Program-made: the position numbers and the translations under genes
The notes under the pieces: generated by a model
The model's database searches: none
Told to the model about the DNA's origin: nothing
The model's input: the letters and a program-made list of their open reading frames with translations, nothing else
Shown: piece by piece, positions 53,633 to 64,000 of the stretch
Numbering within the stretch: position 1 is the stretch's first letter
How the letters are laid out: each line of letters starts with the position of its first letter
Assembly (NCBI GenBank): GCA_035578175.1
Contig: JAQMRL010000008.1
Coordinates: 94,104,541-94,168,540 of the forward strand
Length of the DNA: 64,000 nucleotides
Reading direction: 5' to 3'
Origin: Catonia carolina
Taxonomy: Eukaryota; Arthropoda; Insecta; Hemiptera; Achilidae

Positions 53633-54039
53633 GTACAGAAATTTATTGTTTGCTTTACTTATCATATAATGCAATTGTACAAAAATTAATATAAAAAAAT
53701 CATAAATTTTTTTAGATTTTTTTACAGAAAATTTAGCACGAGTTAATATAATATTTAACTTTTTAAATAAAAAAAATACATAAAAAATATTTTATAATAT
53801 CTTTCTGTAAAAAATTTCAGTTAAATAATAAAATTCAAAAGTAATATCATAAAAACGGTGCACACATTTTATAAACTATGAATTTTAACAAAAAAAGAAA
53901 CACCTTTTTACCACCCTCGCGTTCACTAGTATACCTAAATTTTTGTTGTATAATTATTATATTTCCATAAGGTTTTCTTTCGTGCTCTAAAATTTGAGAG
54001 TGTAAAATTTATTAAAATAATGGTTTAAAGTTATTTTAG
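53633..54039. other. No recognised feature
   Basis: AT-rich; would be intron if the signal-peptide exon is real. Confidence 0.4.
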
Positions 54040-54215
54040 CCTCCGGTCAAGCCCAGTTAAGTCAGCTGGTATAAAGTTGTTTTGAATTTTTAAGTAACAC
54101 CGGGTGGGTGGGCGATTTAGGGTATAGTTACCGGTCATAAGTAAATTAAACACTAAAGCTCAGGGTGTTTTTGTTTAAATATAAGTCAAAGGGAATACCA
54201 GTGGACAAACAGGGT
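54040..54215 (+). repeat. Unclassified repeat, copy 1
   Basis: Shares AGTCAGCTGGTA.AAAGT, TAACACCGG.TGGG and GCGA.TT in the same order with 61815-61990. No ends or coding capacity seen. Confidence 0.5.
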
Positions 54216-54733
54216 GAAGATTTAAAATACAATCGTTTCTGACAACTAAATAAAAGTTACAAAAATTATTTTCTTATCAGTTAATTAAATTTTTATAAAA
54301 ACCTTATTTCTGTATTTAAGAAGTAAAGGATGGTAATTCCATTTTTGTTATTTTTTAACAGAGCCAAAAACGTAAAGGTTTTCTTTTCATTATTATAATA
54401 AAATTTCTGTAGGTATACAAAATATGAAATTTACACCAAATATTGTTTCTGATCTACAGATTTGAATTATTCGCCTACTTTCTTAACTTCTATTCCGCTT
54501 CTACTAAAGGACTTAAAACTCTAAACTTCTTTCTGTGTTTTGTCATTTTTTACATTAATGTTAACTCCAGAGCAAGTTAACTTTATCAAACCAAAACTAA
54601 ACTATATTTAGTAAACTAAACTCTATTGAAATATTTAGTGTTAACACACTATTCTGATCCAGAATCAGAATTCTATGCCCAATAAGGTTTGCTTTAATTC
54701 TGTTTAAAGATAAATAGTATAATGTTAAGGTTA

Positions 54734-54915
54734 CATTAGGTCAACTCCGTGGCGTAATAACTAGCGCGTTATCCTACAAAGCGAAAGGTCCAGGGTTCGA
54801 TTCCCAGCTAGAATCTGGAAACTTAGACACGTTAAAACCCACCGTCAAAGTACCGAAACCCACAGTAGTCGCTAATGATCAAGTTGTTGATGCGTTTTTA
54901 AATAAACTAAAAGAA
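54734..54915 (+). mobile_element. Tail-sharing tRNA SINE
   Basis: Head CTCCGTGGCGTAATAACTAG, B box GGTTCGATTCCC, tail GTAGTCGCTAATGATCAAG and GATGCGTTTTTAAATAAA. Flanks GTTACATT/GTTAACATT are a near duplication. Confidence 0.8.
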
Positions 54916-55314
54916 AAAGTTAACATTATTCACATCTAAAGAAGTTTGTAATATGGTTATTACAACCTCTAAAAATTCTAATAAGGCAGATAGGAATTAA
55001 CTCTGTACCATTACATCGACCATTTCTTGCTGATTTTTAAAGTAGCGTTAACTTAATTTCGCAGAAACTGGAGTAAATGCCTTTACCTCTAGGGCACGGA
55101 ATTTATGACGAATTTTTGCTGATTTTTACCGCGGAGTCCTGATAAATGGATATACAATATTATGTTTTTATGGCTGACATTCATCTGTTTACCGGAACAA
55201 ATCACTTCTTTAACCGCTGTAACTTAACTATTATTAACTGTCAAAATGGGATGACCTGTTAATCTGTTATAAAATAACAAACTACCTGAATCAATTACTA
55301 ACAATATTTAGAAC

Positions 55315-55475
55315 TGATCGTCTTCGTGGCTAGAGCGCTAACCTACAAAGTGAAAGGTCTCGGGTTCGATTCCTGGAAATTTTAACACATTAAAAACTCA
55401 CCGTTACAGTACCGAAACCCACAGTAGTCGCTAATGACCAAGATGTCGATCCGACTTAAAATAAATTAACGTAAA
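55315..55475 (+). mobile_element. Tail-sharing tRNA SINE
   Basis: Head GTCTTCGTGGCTAGAGCGC, B box GGTTCGATTCC, short deletion after it, tail GTAGTCGCTAATGACCAAG. No clear duplication. Confidence 0.75.
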
Positions 55476-55936
55476 TAGTAAAATTAAGGTCTGATACTCG
55501 TTATCTTTACAAAACTAAACATTGTTTAAGAAAACAAATACGCGTGACAATATAATATGTTTTAAAATATCTTAAACACACGTATAAATTTAACAAAAAA
55601 GAACTATTAAATGAAAAAGATTGATATGAAATATTCACTGTCCATAAAACTGTCAGAACAAAGGTTGAGATAATAATAACCTAAAATCTCAGTAATAAAA
55701 GTAAAAAAATTAAGACTTATTGTAAAATTTTTCGTTAGTTGTTAAAACTTAAAGTCAGTACGATGTTTCGTAATTTAATTTTGACGTAAATAGTAGCAAT
55801 ATTGTTATAAAAAAAATTCTAAAATTTTATCAAATTGCAGTCTTTTGGTTTGTAAATTTTGTTATATAGGGCCTATTCATTACATGCAGTTAAAGAAATA
55901 AAGATTATTTATCAAAAATAAAAATATATTCCTTAA

Positions 55937-57717
55937 CACATTCAGTGGTAGAGACTCGCCTAGCGGGTCATGGGTAGGTGTTACCTCCAGGCTGCCGTCT
56001 CACCTAGCAGGTTCTGTTTTGTTATCATTTTAAGTAACTCTGGAGGGACACTGCCTGTCGGATATCAGTTTGTTGCTATTATAAAGCCCTCAGAAAGGTT
56101 TTTTCTTTGTAACCGAGCAGTTCGTTTTTGAATTTTCGTCATACAATCTTCTACCCTTGTATAGTATACTCGTTTAGTATTTTAACGGGTTTTCAGGGTA
56201 CAGTTGAAGTGGTGAATTTAGTACATTTGCTGTTGTTGTTGTTTAGGTCATCAGCCAAAAAGCTGGTCTGAACCTGTAGAGGTTTTACTAAGTAAAACGA
56301 GGAGTGAGGTGGTTTACCATTGCCTTCCTCACTGAGTGGAAAAGTATGCTTATCAGCATGCCGGGCCCTCTGAAAAGCACATATCTTCCACTCTGCAAAT
56401 AACACCTTCACTTCATTCACCACAGGGTCTGGCTGTATAATGAAATTCATTACTTTCAGAGGAAATAACTCTGATTAGTGTCTTTTAAACCTCTACCTCT
56501 TCTGTTCTTAAATGATTCAGTCATTTAATTGGCTGACCATGTGACAAGAAACAGAACTATTTATTTTAGTCCTGCAACTAACAGATTGAGTGTAAGAAAT
56601 TTGACACTCCACCTGTCTGTTATGGGCAGATATTTGCTGTTATCGATTCAAAATAGCTTACAGTTTTAGATTTACTTTAAATATATATTATTTGTAGTTT
56701 AAGGGGAGACGCACTTTGAATCCCACCAGTGTTAAATTTGATATTTTTAGGTAGATTTTTCAAAGGATTGAAAAAAGATAGGGGAATAAAATTTTACACA
56801 CGTATAGTTGTTGGATGTCTTTAGCTCCAAACATTTTTCAATTTAATCTGTCGGACCATAAAATTAAAAACAAAATAACGAATCACATAGATTTTTACAA
56901 ATTTATTTTCTTCGTTTTTTTGAATATTGCTAATTATTGGAGCATTTAACGAAGTCATAAAACTGTCGGTACATGTGCGTGTACAAGATGAATAACTGGT
57001 AAAAATTTCAGCCCGGTAGGTTTGATGGTTTCCGAGAAAAATGTACCTAAAATCTTAAAAATCTAAATTTACGAGAACAGGCAAAAAAAAACCAAAAACA
57101 AAACGTACACACATAAGTAAATTTCCCATCAACAATTGGGTAAAAAGATGAACCAACAGCTGAAAATATAAAAATAGTGATGCGGATATTTTTAAAAACT
57201 AAAATTCCCTTTGTTTTAAAACGATCAGTATAAAATTATGAAAAATATTCGTTCTTGGTTACATGATAATTTTTCTGGGCAGACCTCGTAAAAACTTAAT
57301 TGGTTCATTAAAATATGTTTCTGACGTAATTTAATGGTGTTTCTTGTAGATCTACGACTGAACTATTAAAAAACATAAAAAACCGAAAATTGAAATTTTC
57401 AGTCAAAACCGTCTTACAGTCTTACCATAAAATTATATAAGAAATTACGCGTCAATCGTAACTGTAAATGGAAAAATTCAAACAAGAAATACATTAATTT
57501 ATTATAACAGGCGAAAATAAACATAAAAAAACTATTGAATTGTTTACTTTTATGTTATTAGTAAACCTAAATCCATGTCCAGGTTGCAAATAAAATAAAT
57601 CTATAAAAACGTTTGTAAAATAAGTTGTAGGCCCTACGTAAAGCAAGCGGATAACACGCTGCACGAGTATTTAGCTCGACGGGAGAGATACCTCATAATT
57701 GCTCGGCATTGAATGTG
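55937..57717. mobile_element. TTAA-flanked element, 1.78 kb
   Basis: TTAA at 55933-55936 and 57718-57721; inverted ends CACATTCAGTGG and CACATTCAATGC. This again fits piggyBac-type insertion. Contains (AAC)n retroposon copy 3; the remainder (56642-57717) is AT-rich with no open frame. Confidence 0.6.
56235..56631 (-). mobile_element. (AAC)n-tailed retroposon, copy 3
   Basis: Antisense, 397 bp, full length like copy 1. Flanked by ATTTGCTGTT at 56225-56234 and 56632-56641. Nested in the TTAA-flanked element. Confidence 0.87.
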
Positions 57718-57745
57718 TTAAAGAGTAAACAAAAAACCAAAGTGA

Positions 57746-58390
57746 AATAGTGTTTACCTGGATTCCGTCTCATGTAGGGATTCCAGGCAACGAAAAAGCC
57801 GATCTTGCGGCCAAGAGTGCTGTTCACTTACACGAACATTTCCATCGGGTCTCTCATTCTGACCTAAAGGCACACGTCAACAGAAAACTATTTGATTTCT
57901 GAAACTATAGGTGGACCGAGATGGCACCTTCGAAACTCCATATGGTACGAAAAACTTTAGGAGAATTTCCTCTACCCGAGTTTCATAATCGCAGGGAACA
58001 GGTTGTCATCTGCCGATTGCGAATTGGGCACTCATATAGATCACACCAACATCTGCTCACAAAATCTACGCCGACAGTGTGCCCTTTCTGCGACGAAAAA
58101 GCAACGGTTGCGCATATAGTTTCAGAATGTAGAAAACTTCAAGGCACCCGTACACTTCTTGGTGTTTCTGAAACTTTTCAAAACAATGTTAGGTGTAAAG
58201 ACAGTTGTTACAAAATTTTGAAATTTCTACGCTATATCGCTGTTGAAGACAAAATCTGAAGCCTACCAATTTTTACTTTTAATGTTTTAATTTATGAAAT
58301 TATTGTTTTTACTGTTATTAGTACTTATAACTCCTATTGTGGTCGCTAATAACCATTAGAAGTTGATGCGACCTTTATAAAAAAAAAAAA
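57746..58390 (+). pseudogene. 5'-truncated LINE 3' end: RNase H and zinc-knuckle region
   Basis: Reads [20 protein letters not shown] (RNase H C-terminus), an in-frame TGA near 57899, then an open stretch to 58257 with LRIGHSYRSHQHLL, CPFCDEKATVAHIVSEC. This is the 3' end of an I/Jockey/R1-type LINE. The 3' tail (GTGGTCGCTAATAACC, GTTGATGCGACC, A-run) resembles the tail-sharing SINE family. Flanked by AACCAAAGTGA at 57735-57745 and 58391-58401, so a true truncated insertion. Dead. Confidence 0.85.
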
Positions 58391-58754
58391 AACCAAAGTG
58401 AGGTTTCAGATTTAAAATAAAACTGAAATCTGAAAGCACTAAAAAAGTAAACAAAAATCATTACCCGATAAATAGGTGCTACTTAGTTACACCTCTGGAA
58501 ATCCGGTTCTGTACTGCATTTAGAATCTAGACAACTTTTAACAAAAACTGCCTACCCTGCGCCGTGGACTAGTGTCCTCTCTTCAGAATTCAAATCCTGT
58601 TCAACCAACCTATTTCTTTAAAGGTAACTATCGTGTTCAGATAAAAATTATCGATGAAACGCAACCACGAGCTTTGAATTAACGAGTAAATTTAGGTAAA
58701 AATATTAGCCTACTTAAGACGAAGGTGAAATCATCCAAGATGCTATTACTAAAT

Positions 58755-58866
58755 ATGCCGGGTTTGATTTTCGGTCAGGTCTGGGATTTTTTATCCCTCA
58801 TTATCATCTTTCATCCTCTTCATCGTCTGCATTAGCAGTAATTGCGAAACGGTCGGACGTAAAACG
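58755..58866 (+). mobile_element. GCCGGC-type SINE, head-truncated
   Basis: Keeps degenerate B box GGTTTGATTTTCGG, body TGCATTAGCAGTAATTGCG and end CGGACGTAAAA. A box part missing. Confidence 0.6.
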
Positions 58867-58882
58867 CAAAAAATGAAGTAGA

Positions 58883-59059
58883 CTATTTAAAGTCGCATCA
58901 TCAATAACTTGATATTTACCGTCTGTAATGGCTTATGGAACTGAAACTTTGACTGGTAGTGGGTTTTGACTAGTAATCATTTCCAGATAACCGGGAATCG
59001 AATCCGGGACTTTTTGCTTTGTAGGCTTGCGCGCTAACCACTACGGCACGGAGGCGCCC
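58883..59059 (-). mobile_element. Tail-sharing tRNA SINE
   Basis: Antisense; head GCGCCTCCGTGCCGTAGTGG on the - strand, B box GGATTCGATTCCCGG, tail complement AAAGTCGCATCATCAATAAC. Complete. Confidence 0.8.
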
Positions 59060-59724
59060 ACTTAATTTTCCTACTACTATTTTAAAAAGGCATTAAAAGA
59101 CGAACAATTTTTTAAATTGGCTTCTAAAAATTTATCAAAAATATAGGCTACTTTTTAAATTTTATTTCTTTGTATAATTTAAGGTTTAAGCACTAGGGAA
59201 CTTACGGAGGTTTGTGAGTTATAAATAGTGTTTTTAAGTACCTTTTCAGTACTTAGCTCGTTTTATTTTACAAGAAAAGTTCTTACGTACCTACGGTTTT
59301 TGAGTAATTGCACAATTTTTGAGCTGCATTAATAGTATGTTAAAAAGTTGTAAAAAAATTACAAAAATCCAATTGTTAATTAAAAAAAGGAATTAAACTT
59401 TTTCCTTTCTTTTCATTCTTATGGTTCTGAAACCATTTTGAAATAAACTCAAAAACTAATTTCTAAAATTTTATAACATCAAAGATTTTAAATCCATAGA
59501 GAATTAAATTAGCTTATTCTGTAATATTGTAAAATTCTTAGGTTTTTTATTTTTCAATTTTTCTTTTCAACATTTTGTCAATAAACTGCAGATCGTTCTG
59601 AAAACGGGGAAAATTATTTTTTACCATAAAAGGAGAGCAGAGAACCCAAAAATGGTAATAGACAATCTGATTATACCATAATCACTTCAACTTTTATTCA
59701 AGTAGGTATATTTTTTCTTTATTT
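59060..59724. other. Intergenic, no recognised feature
   Basis: AT-rich with T- and A-runs; no frames or repeat matches. Confidence 0.5.
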
Positions 59725-59883
59725 AAAGTCGCATCAACAGCTTGGTTATTAGTAACTACGGTGGGTTATCAAATTTTAACAATAGGTTTTGACTTATAAT
59801 AATTTTCAGACCCAAGCTGGAAATAGAACCCGGGGCCTTCGCGTTGTAGGCTATCACGCTACCACTACACTAAGGAGACGGCA
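59725..59883 (-). mobile_element. Tail-sharing tRNA SINE
   Basis: Antisense; head GCCGTCTCCTTAGTGTAGTG on the - strand, mutated B box, tail complement AAAGTCGCATCAACAGCTTG. Confidence 0.78.
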
Positions 59884-60256
59884 AGGTATTTTATTAATTT
59901 ATGGAGCAGCTTACTAAAAATTCTGATTTTTCTGCAGAAGAATGATTAATAGATTCTGAAATGAATATAAAAAATAACTAATTTTGAACTAGAGAAAGTT
60001 TTCGACGGTGTAGCCGTTTTATTACGTAGATTAATATAAAACTTAAAATTCGATTTGTCACAAAAATAACAATTTTATTTAAGATAATCTTGACATTTGG
60101 AATCAAATATTTATAATAATATTACAAACTATGTATGGATAACAGAGTTAAACGAGAATAACCAAAATATATTAATCTACTGTGTTTTTTTATTCTTAGG
60201 CTAAATAAATAAGTGTAATAAAAATTCCTTTACATGTTTAAAATATTGACCTAAAT

Positions 60257-60582
60257 TTTTTTTAAATTTCTTAATGTGAGTACGTTGCAATCTGTTCAAT
60301 TCAGAACAATAAGCAACCCCATGACCTAATGAGATGAGGATGACGTGTATGATGTGTAAATGAGGTGTAGTCTTGTACAGACCCAGGTCGACCACTCCTG
60401 AGAGAGTATGGTTAATTGAACCCCAACCATCAAAGTACACCGGCAACCACTGTCTTGTATTCAAATCCTTATAAAAGTAACTACCTTTACTAGCATTTGA
60501 ACCAGAAACCTTTGTCTCCGAAAATCAGCTGTTAAACAGCTGATTTTGGCGACGACTTTACCTCTAGACCAACCCGAAGGGT
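60257..60582 (-). mobile_element. Palindrome-type tRNA SINE with 13-base duplication
   Basis: Complete antisense copy including the perfect 23-base palindrome (60527-60549 region). Flanked by TATTGACCTAAAT at 60244-60256 and 60583-60595. Confidence 0.9.
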
Positions 60583-61034
60583 TATTGACCTAAATAAAGA
60601 TACATATTTAAAGGGAAATATTGAGGGTACGAGTAGAGAGGTAATTATTAAACTCAACAGTTTTTCTAAAAGAATTATGGAGGGTATAATTATCAAATGA
60701 CCTTGTTGGCAAATTAACTGATGTTATCACCCTACTTATTGTACCGATTCATTTTATAACTTCTTTCAATAGTGTTATAGTTTTCTATCCGCCCTTGCTT
60801 AAAAAATTAAGATAAAAATTTCAGTCTCTTTTTGATAATTAAAATTACTCAAAGTATCTAAATTCGTTTCTATTGATAATATATTTTAATTACATATGCA
60901 TATTATTTTTTTTATTACCTAACTAGATGTATTGACAATTCCGAAATTGATTCCCGACTGGGGGGCCTGAAAATCTTATTATGTAGCATTTTAGCCGCTG
61001 TGCAAAAATTGTGGCTCCAGTTTTCATTACCATT

Positions 61035-61190
61035 ATTAAAACTCGCATGAAATTCTTGGTCATAAGCAACAACATTGGGTTAAGGTACAATATCGGTGGG
61101 TTTTAATATAATATAATACAATTTTTCAAACCCTAGCCGGGAATCGAATCCTGGACCTTCTGCGTTGCATTCTAACGTACTAATCAACCT
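61035..61190 (-). mobile_element. Tail-sharing tRNA SINE, diverged
   Basis: Antisense; B box GGATTCGATTCCCGG on the - strand, tail complement ACTCGCATGAAATTCTTGG. Head decayed. Confidence 0.65.
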
Positions 61191-61473
61191 GACATGAAAT
61201 TAATCAGAATATAAAGTAGGTAGTAGTAGGTAATTAATTCACATGTAGGATCTGTATAACTCCGTATTGTCGGTGTTTTGTAATTTACTAACATCACTAG
61301 ATACTTTTTGTAGAGTAATGATTCATTTCATGGACATTGTAGTGAATGAAGCAATTTTATCAAAAATTAGAGTCAACAAAAGTATTTAAGAGATTCAGGC
61401 TTTCAAATAAAGTAATCATAATTTTCTATACGGTAACGAACGTAATGGTACATCAATTCATTTCTTATTTAAC

Positions 61474-61800
61474 CCACCGGGTTGGTCTAGAGGTAAAGTC
61501 GTCGCCAAAATCAGCTGTTTAACAGCTGATTTTCGGAGACGAAGGTTCCTGGTTCAAATCCTAGTAAAGGTAGTTACTTTTATACGGATTTGAATGCTAG
61601 GCAGTGGTTACCGGTGTACTTTGATGGTTGGGGTTCAATTAACCATACGCTCTCAGAAATGGTCGACCTGAGTCTGTACAAGACTACACCTCATTCACAC
61701 GTCATACATATCATCCTCATCTCATTGGGTCATGGGGTTGTTTATTGTTCTGAATTGAATAGATTGCAACGTACACACATTAGGGATTTAAAATAAAATC
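61474..61800 (+). mobile_element. Palindrome-type tRNA SINE, complete
   Basis: Head CACCGGGTTGGTCTAGAGG, palindrome AATCAGCTGTTTAACAGCTG.., B box GGTTCAAATCC, body and short A-rich end. Flanked by CTTATTTAAC at 61464-61473 and 61801-61810. Confidence 0.9.
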
Positions 61801-61814
61801 CTTATTTAACTAAG

Positions 61815-61990
61815 TAGGCCTCAAGGCCAGTCCAGTCAGTCAGCTGGTAGAAAGTCGCTATTATTTGTTAAATAACACCGGTTGGGCAAGCGACTTTGTA
61901 TGGTGACCAGCTGACAGACATCCATGAACAAACTCTACTGGGGGTTTCTGTTCCAACTCATGCCTAATCCACTTCAAAAATACGGCGAAA
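61815..61990 (+). repeat. Unclassified repeat, copy 2
   Basis: Second copy of the unit at 54040-54215 (GTCAGTCAGCTGGTAGAAAG, AACACCGGTTGGG). Starts just past the SINE. Confidence 0.5.
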
Positions 61991-62598
61991 AGCAGCGATC
62001 AAATTGGGTAGTTGTCAATATTGTACAGTTCCCAATAACAAATAAAAGCTAAAAAAAACTAAGTAAACGTTTTGGATGACAATCTAAACAAACAGTTTTG
62101 GGAAAGATTTTGAGTTCCTAATTCTGATACTAATTACAATCTGGTTACACTAAAGGTGGTTAGCCAGTTGATCGAGTGGGTTTAAAAACAGAATCGATTT
62201 ACGAGAATTATGATCATTTTAGATAGATTAAAAATATCGGATTGAGAAGACTAGAACAACTTTTGTAACAATAAGATCCTTTTTGTGGATAATAGACTTT
62301 AGCCTGAAACGCTCAGATCAAACATTTTCTGAATCCACAGAAAAAACTACTTAGGCATTTTATTGGCAGCTCAATGAACAGATTTTATGGATTATCCGAT
62401 CGATTAATTAATGAGGAAATTTTTAGCATACTGGGTTGCCAAAAGGAACTTAAGGAAATTTAGAGTATTTCAGGCAAATCGTGAGGAAAAAGGCGATTAT
62501 CGAATCTTGTAGGTCGCCATTCAAGGAAGGGTGAAGAAAGATAAGGCGGACGGTGCAGGATTTCCTGGCTCTACGAACTTAGGAAGCTCGGTGTCACC
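61991..62598. other. Intergenic, possible LINE debris
   Basis: Around 62515-62580 the + strand reads RRTVQDFLALR-like sequence that faintly recalls RTE tails. Too weak to call. Confidence 0.25.
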
Positions 62599-63693
62599 TA
62601 TAGGGTGATTCAAAACAATACGGCAATCTCTTAGGATCTCATTCTATAGCTAAAAATAAGAAAAAAAGTTCATATAAACATATGCCTGAAAATGCTTAGT
62701 TAGCGAGTTACGGCTAGCGAAAAATTTCACCTAGAACTCTGTACCCTCGGTGAAGTAAGGCCGTATAAAAATGTTAAAGGTAGTTACAAAGATAAAAATA
62801 CGATTGTTTCTTATGTTTTTTAATCTGAAAAATTGAATAAAATTGGTACCAGAGCTGTAAATGGAATAATTTCAGATATATCTTACATAAAACACAAGAA
62901 TTGGTGCAAAGAAATAACACATTTTTGTGTTTAACGTAAGATTACTTCCATAAATGGTAAATAAAGGTGTATTTTTTCTTAAATAAATTTGTAGAAAATT
63001 TAATTCTGACAAGATTCATGTGAATTACTCAGGAAAAAAATGAATAATAGATATTGAAATTTCGCTTTATTTAAAATCAATACAGACGCACATAAAACGC
63101 ACATTTTTAACTGCATAAAATATTAACTAATATGTAGGTTGGGAGTAACAGCTAACTGCTAACCTAATAATATGTTATGCAGTTAAGAATGTGCGTTTTA
63201 TGTGCGTCTGTTTTGATTTTAAATAAAGCAAAATTTCAATATCTATTATTCATTGTTTTCCTGAGTAATTCACATGAATCTTGTCAGAAATAAATTTTCT
63301 ACAAATTTATTTAAGAAAAAATACACCTTTATTTACCATTTATGGAAGTAATCTTACGTTAAACACAAAAATGTGTGATTTCTTTGCACCAATTCTTGTG
63401 TTTTATGTAAGATATATCTGAAATTATTCCATTTACAGCTCTGGTACCAATTTTATTCAATTTTTCAGATTAAAAAACATAAGAAACAATCGTATTTTTA
63501 TCTTTGTAACTACCTTTAACATTTTTATACGGCCTTACTTCACCGAGGGTACAGAGTTCTAGGTGAAATTTTTCGCTAGCCGTAACTCGCTAACTAAGCG
63601 TTTTCAGGCATATGTTTATATGAACTTTTTTCTTATTTTTAGCTATAGAATGAGATCCCAAGAGATTGCTGTATAGTTTTGAATCACCCTATA
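62599..63693. mobile_element. Foldback element with 527-base arms
   Basis: Left arm 62599-63125 and right arm 63167-63693 are reverse complements with few differences, separated by 41 bases. Ends TATAGGGTGATTCAAAAC. No coding capacity. Near-identical arms imply a young element or arm homogenisation. Confidence 0.8.
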
Positions 63694-64000
63694 TATCGAG
63701 CTTTTCCTTGTTACATCAGATAGAGTTATCATTGTCAAGTTGATCTTTCTGGAGTAGATAAGACATGTAAAGAAAGAGAATACGATTTGGTTCTAAAATT
63801 CTAAATTCTTTGTCAAATTTACGCTTCCTGAATCAGGATGTAACAATGATTTTAATCTACTTATAATTTAGTAGCCGAAAATATTTACTAATAATAACGG
63901 GTACGCTGTTTTAAATGTAGGCTACACATATATCGAAATAACTAACAACAAATATTGAAACGTTAAAAGAAAGTTTATATCATCCACATTAAAATAAAAA

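Overview
The window looks like nuclear DNA of an insect. It is AT-rich, has short exons in long introns with GT-AG borders, and is crowded with eukaryotic transposable elements. The single clear host gene is a full-length WDR24 orthologue on the + strand (ATG 6195, stop 38600-38602, 11 coding exons, 769 codons). WDR24 is a subunit of the GATOR2 complex, which relays amino-acid supply to TORC1 at the lysosome. The mix of tRNA-derived SINEs, RTE-like retrotransposon tails, mariner and PIF/Harbinger elements would suit a hemipteran, but the exact taxon cannot be read from the window.

Layout. 1-5.8 kb is intergenic: an (AAC)n-tailed retroposon, remnants of a transposase-like gene, a TTAA-flanked piggyBac-like element carrying two inverted copies of a roughly 0.95 kb Helentron-like repeat, and one possible small exon on the - strand (4372-4474). 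6.1-38.6 kb is WDR24. Its introns hold most of the repeats: sense and antisense copies of the 0.95 kb repeat, a mariner element with an open transposase frame nested in one copy, a 2.2 kb element with 565 bp inverted arms, a PIF/Harbinger element with an identifiable empty-site relative, a hAT MITE, pogo-like and piggyBac-like MITEs, SINEs and LINE tails. 38.6-64 kb is gene-poor and made of further repeats, including two 0.95 kb repeats joined head to tail, a broken pogo-like transposase, LINE ends, and a 1.1 kb foldback at 62.6-63.7 kb. A possible signal-peptide exon sits at 53576-53632.

How the pieces fit. Several retroposons have exact target-site duplications, so element borders can be set to the base. 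Three tRNA-headed SINE families occur. One shares its 3' tail with a 5'-truncated LINE in the same window, which suggests a LINE/SINE mobilisation pair. The commonest repeat has subterminal inverted repeats, an internal (TG)n tract and a 3' hairpin next to a T-run, which is the architecture of non-autonomous Helentrons (HINEs). Opposite-orientation copies of it flank WDR24 exons 3 and 4 and could pair in the pre-mRNA. I found no CRISPR array, rRNA, functional tRNA or bacterial-type operon.
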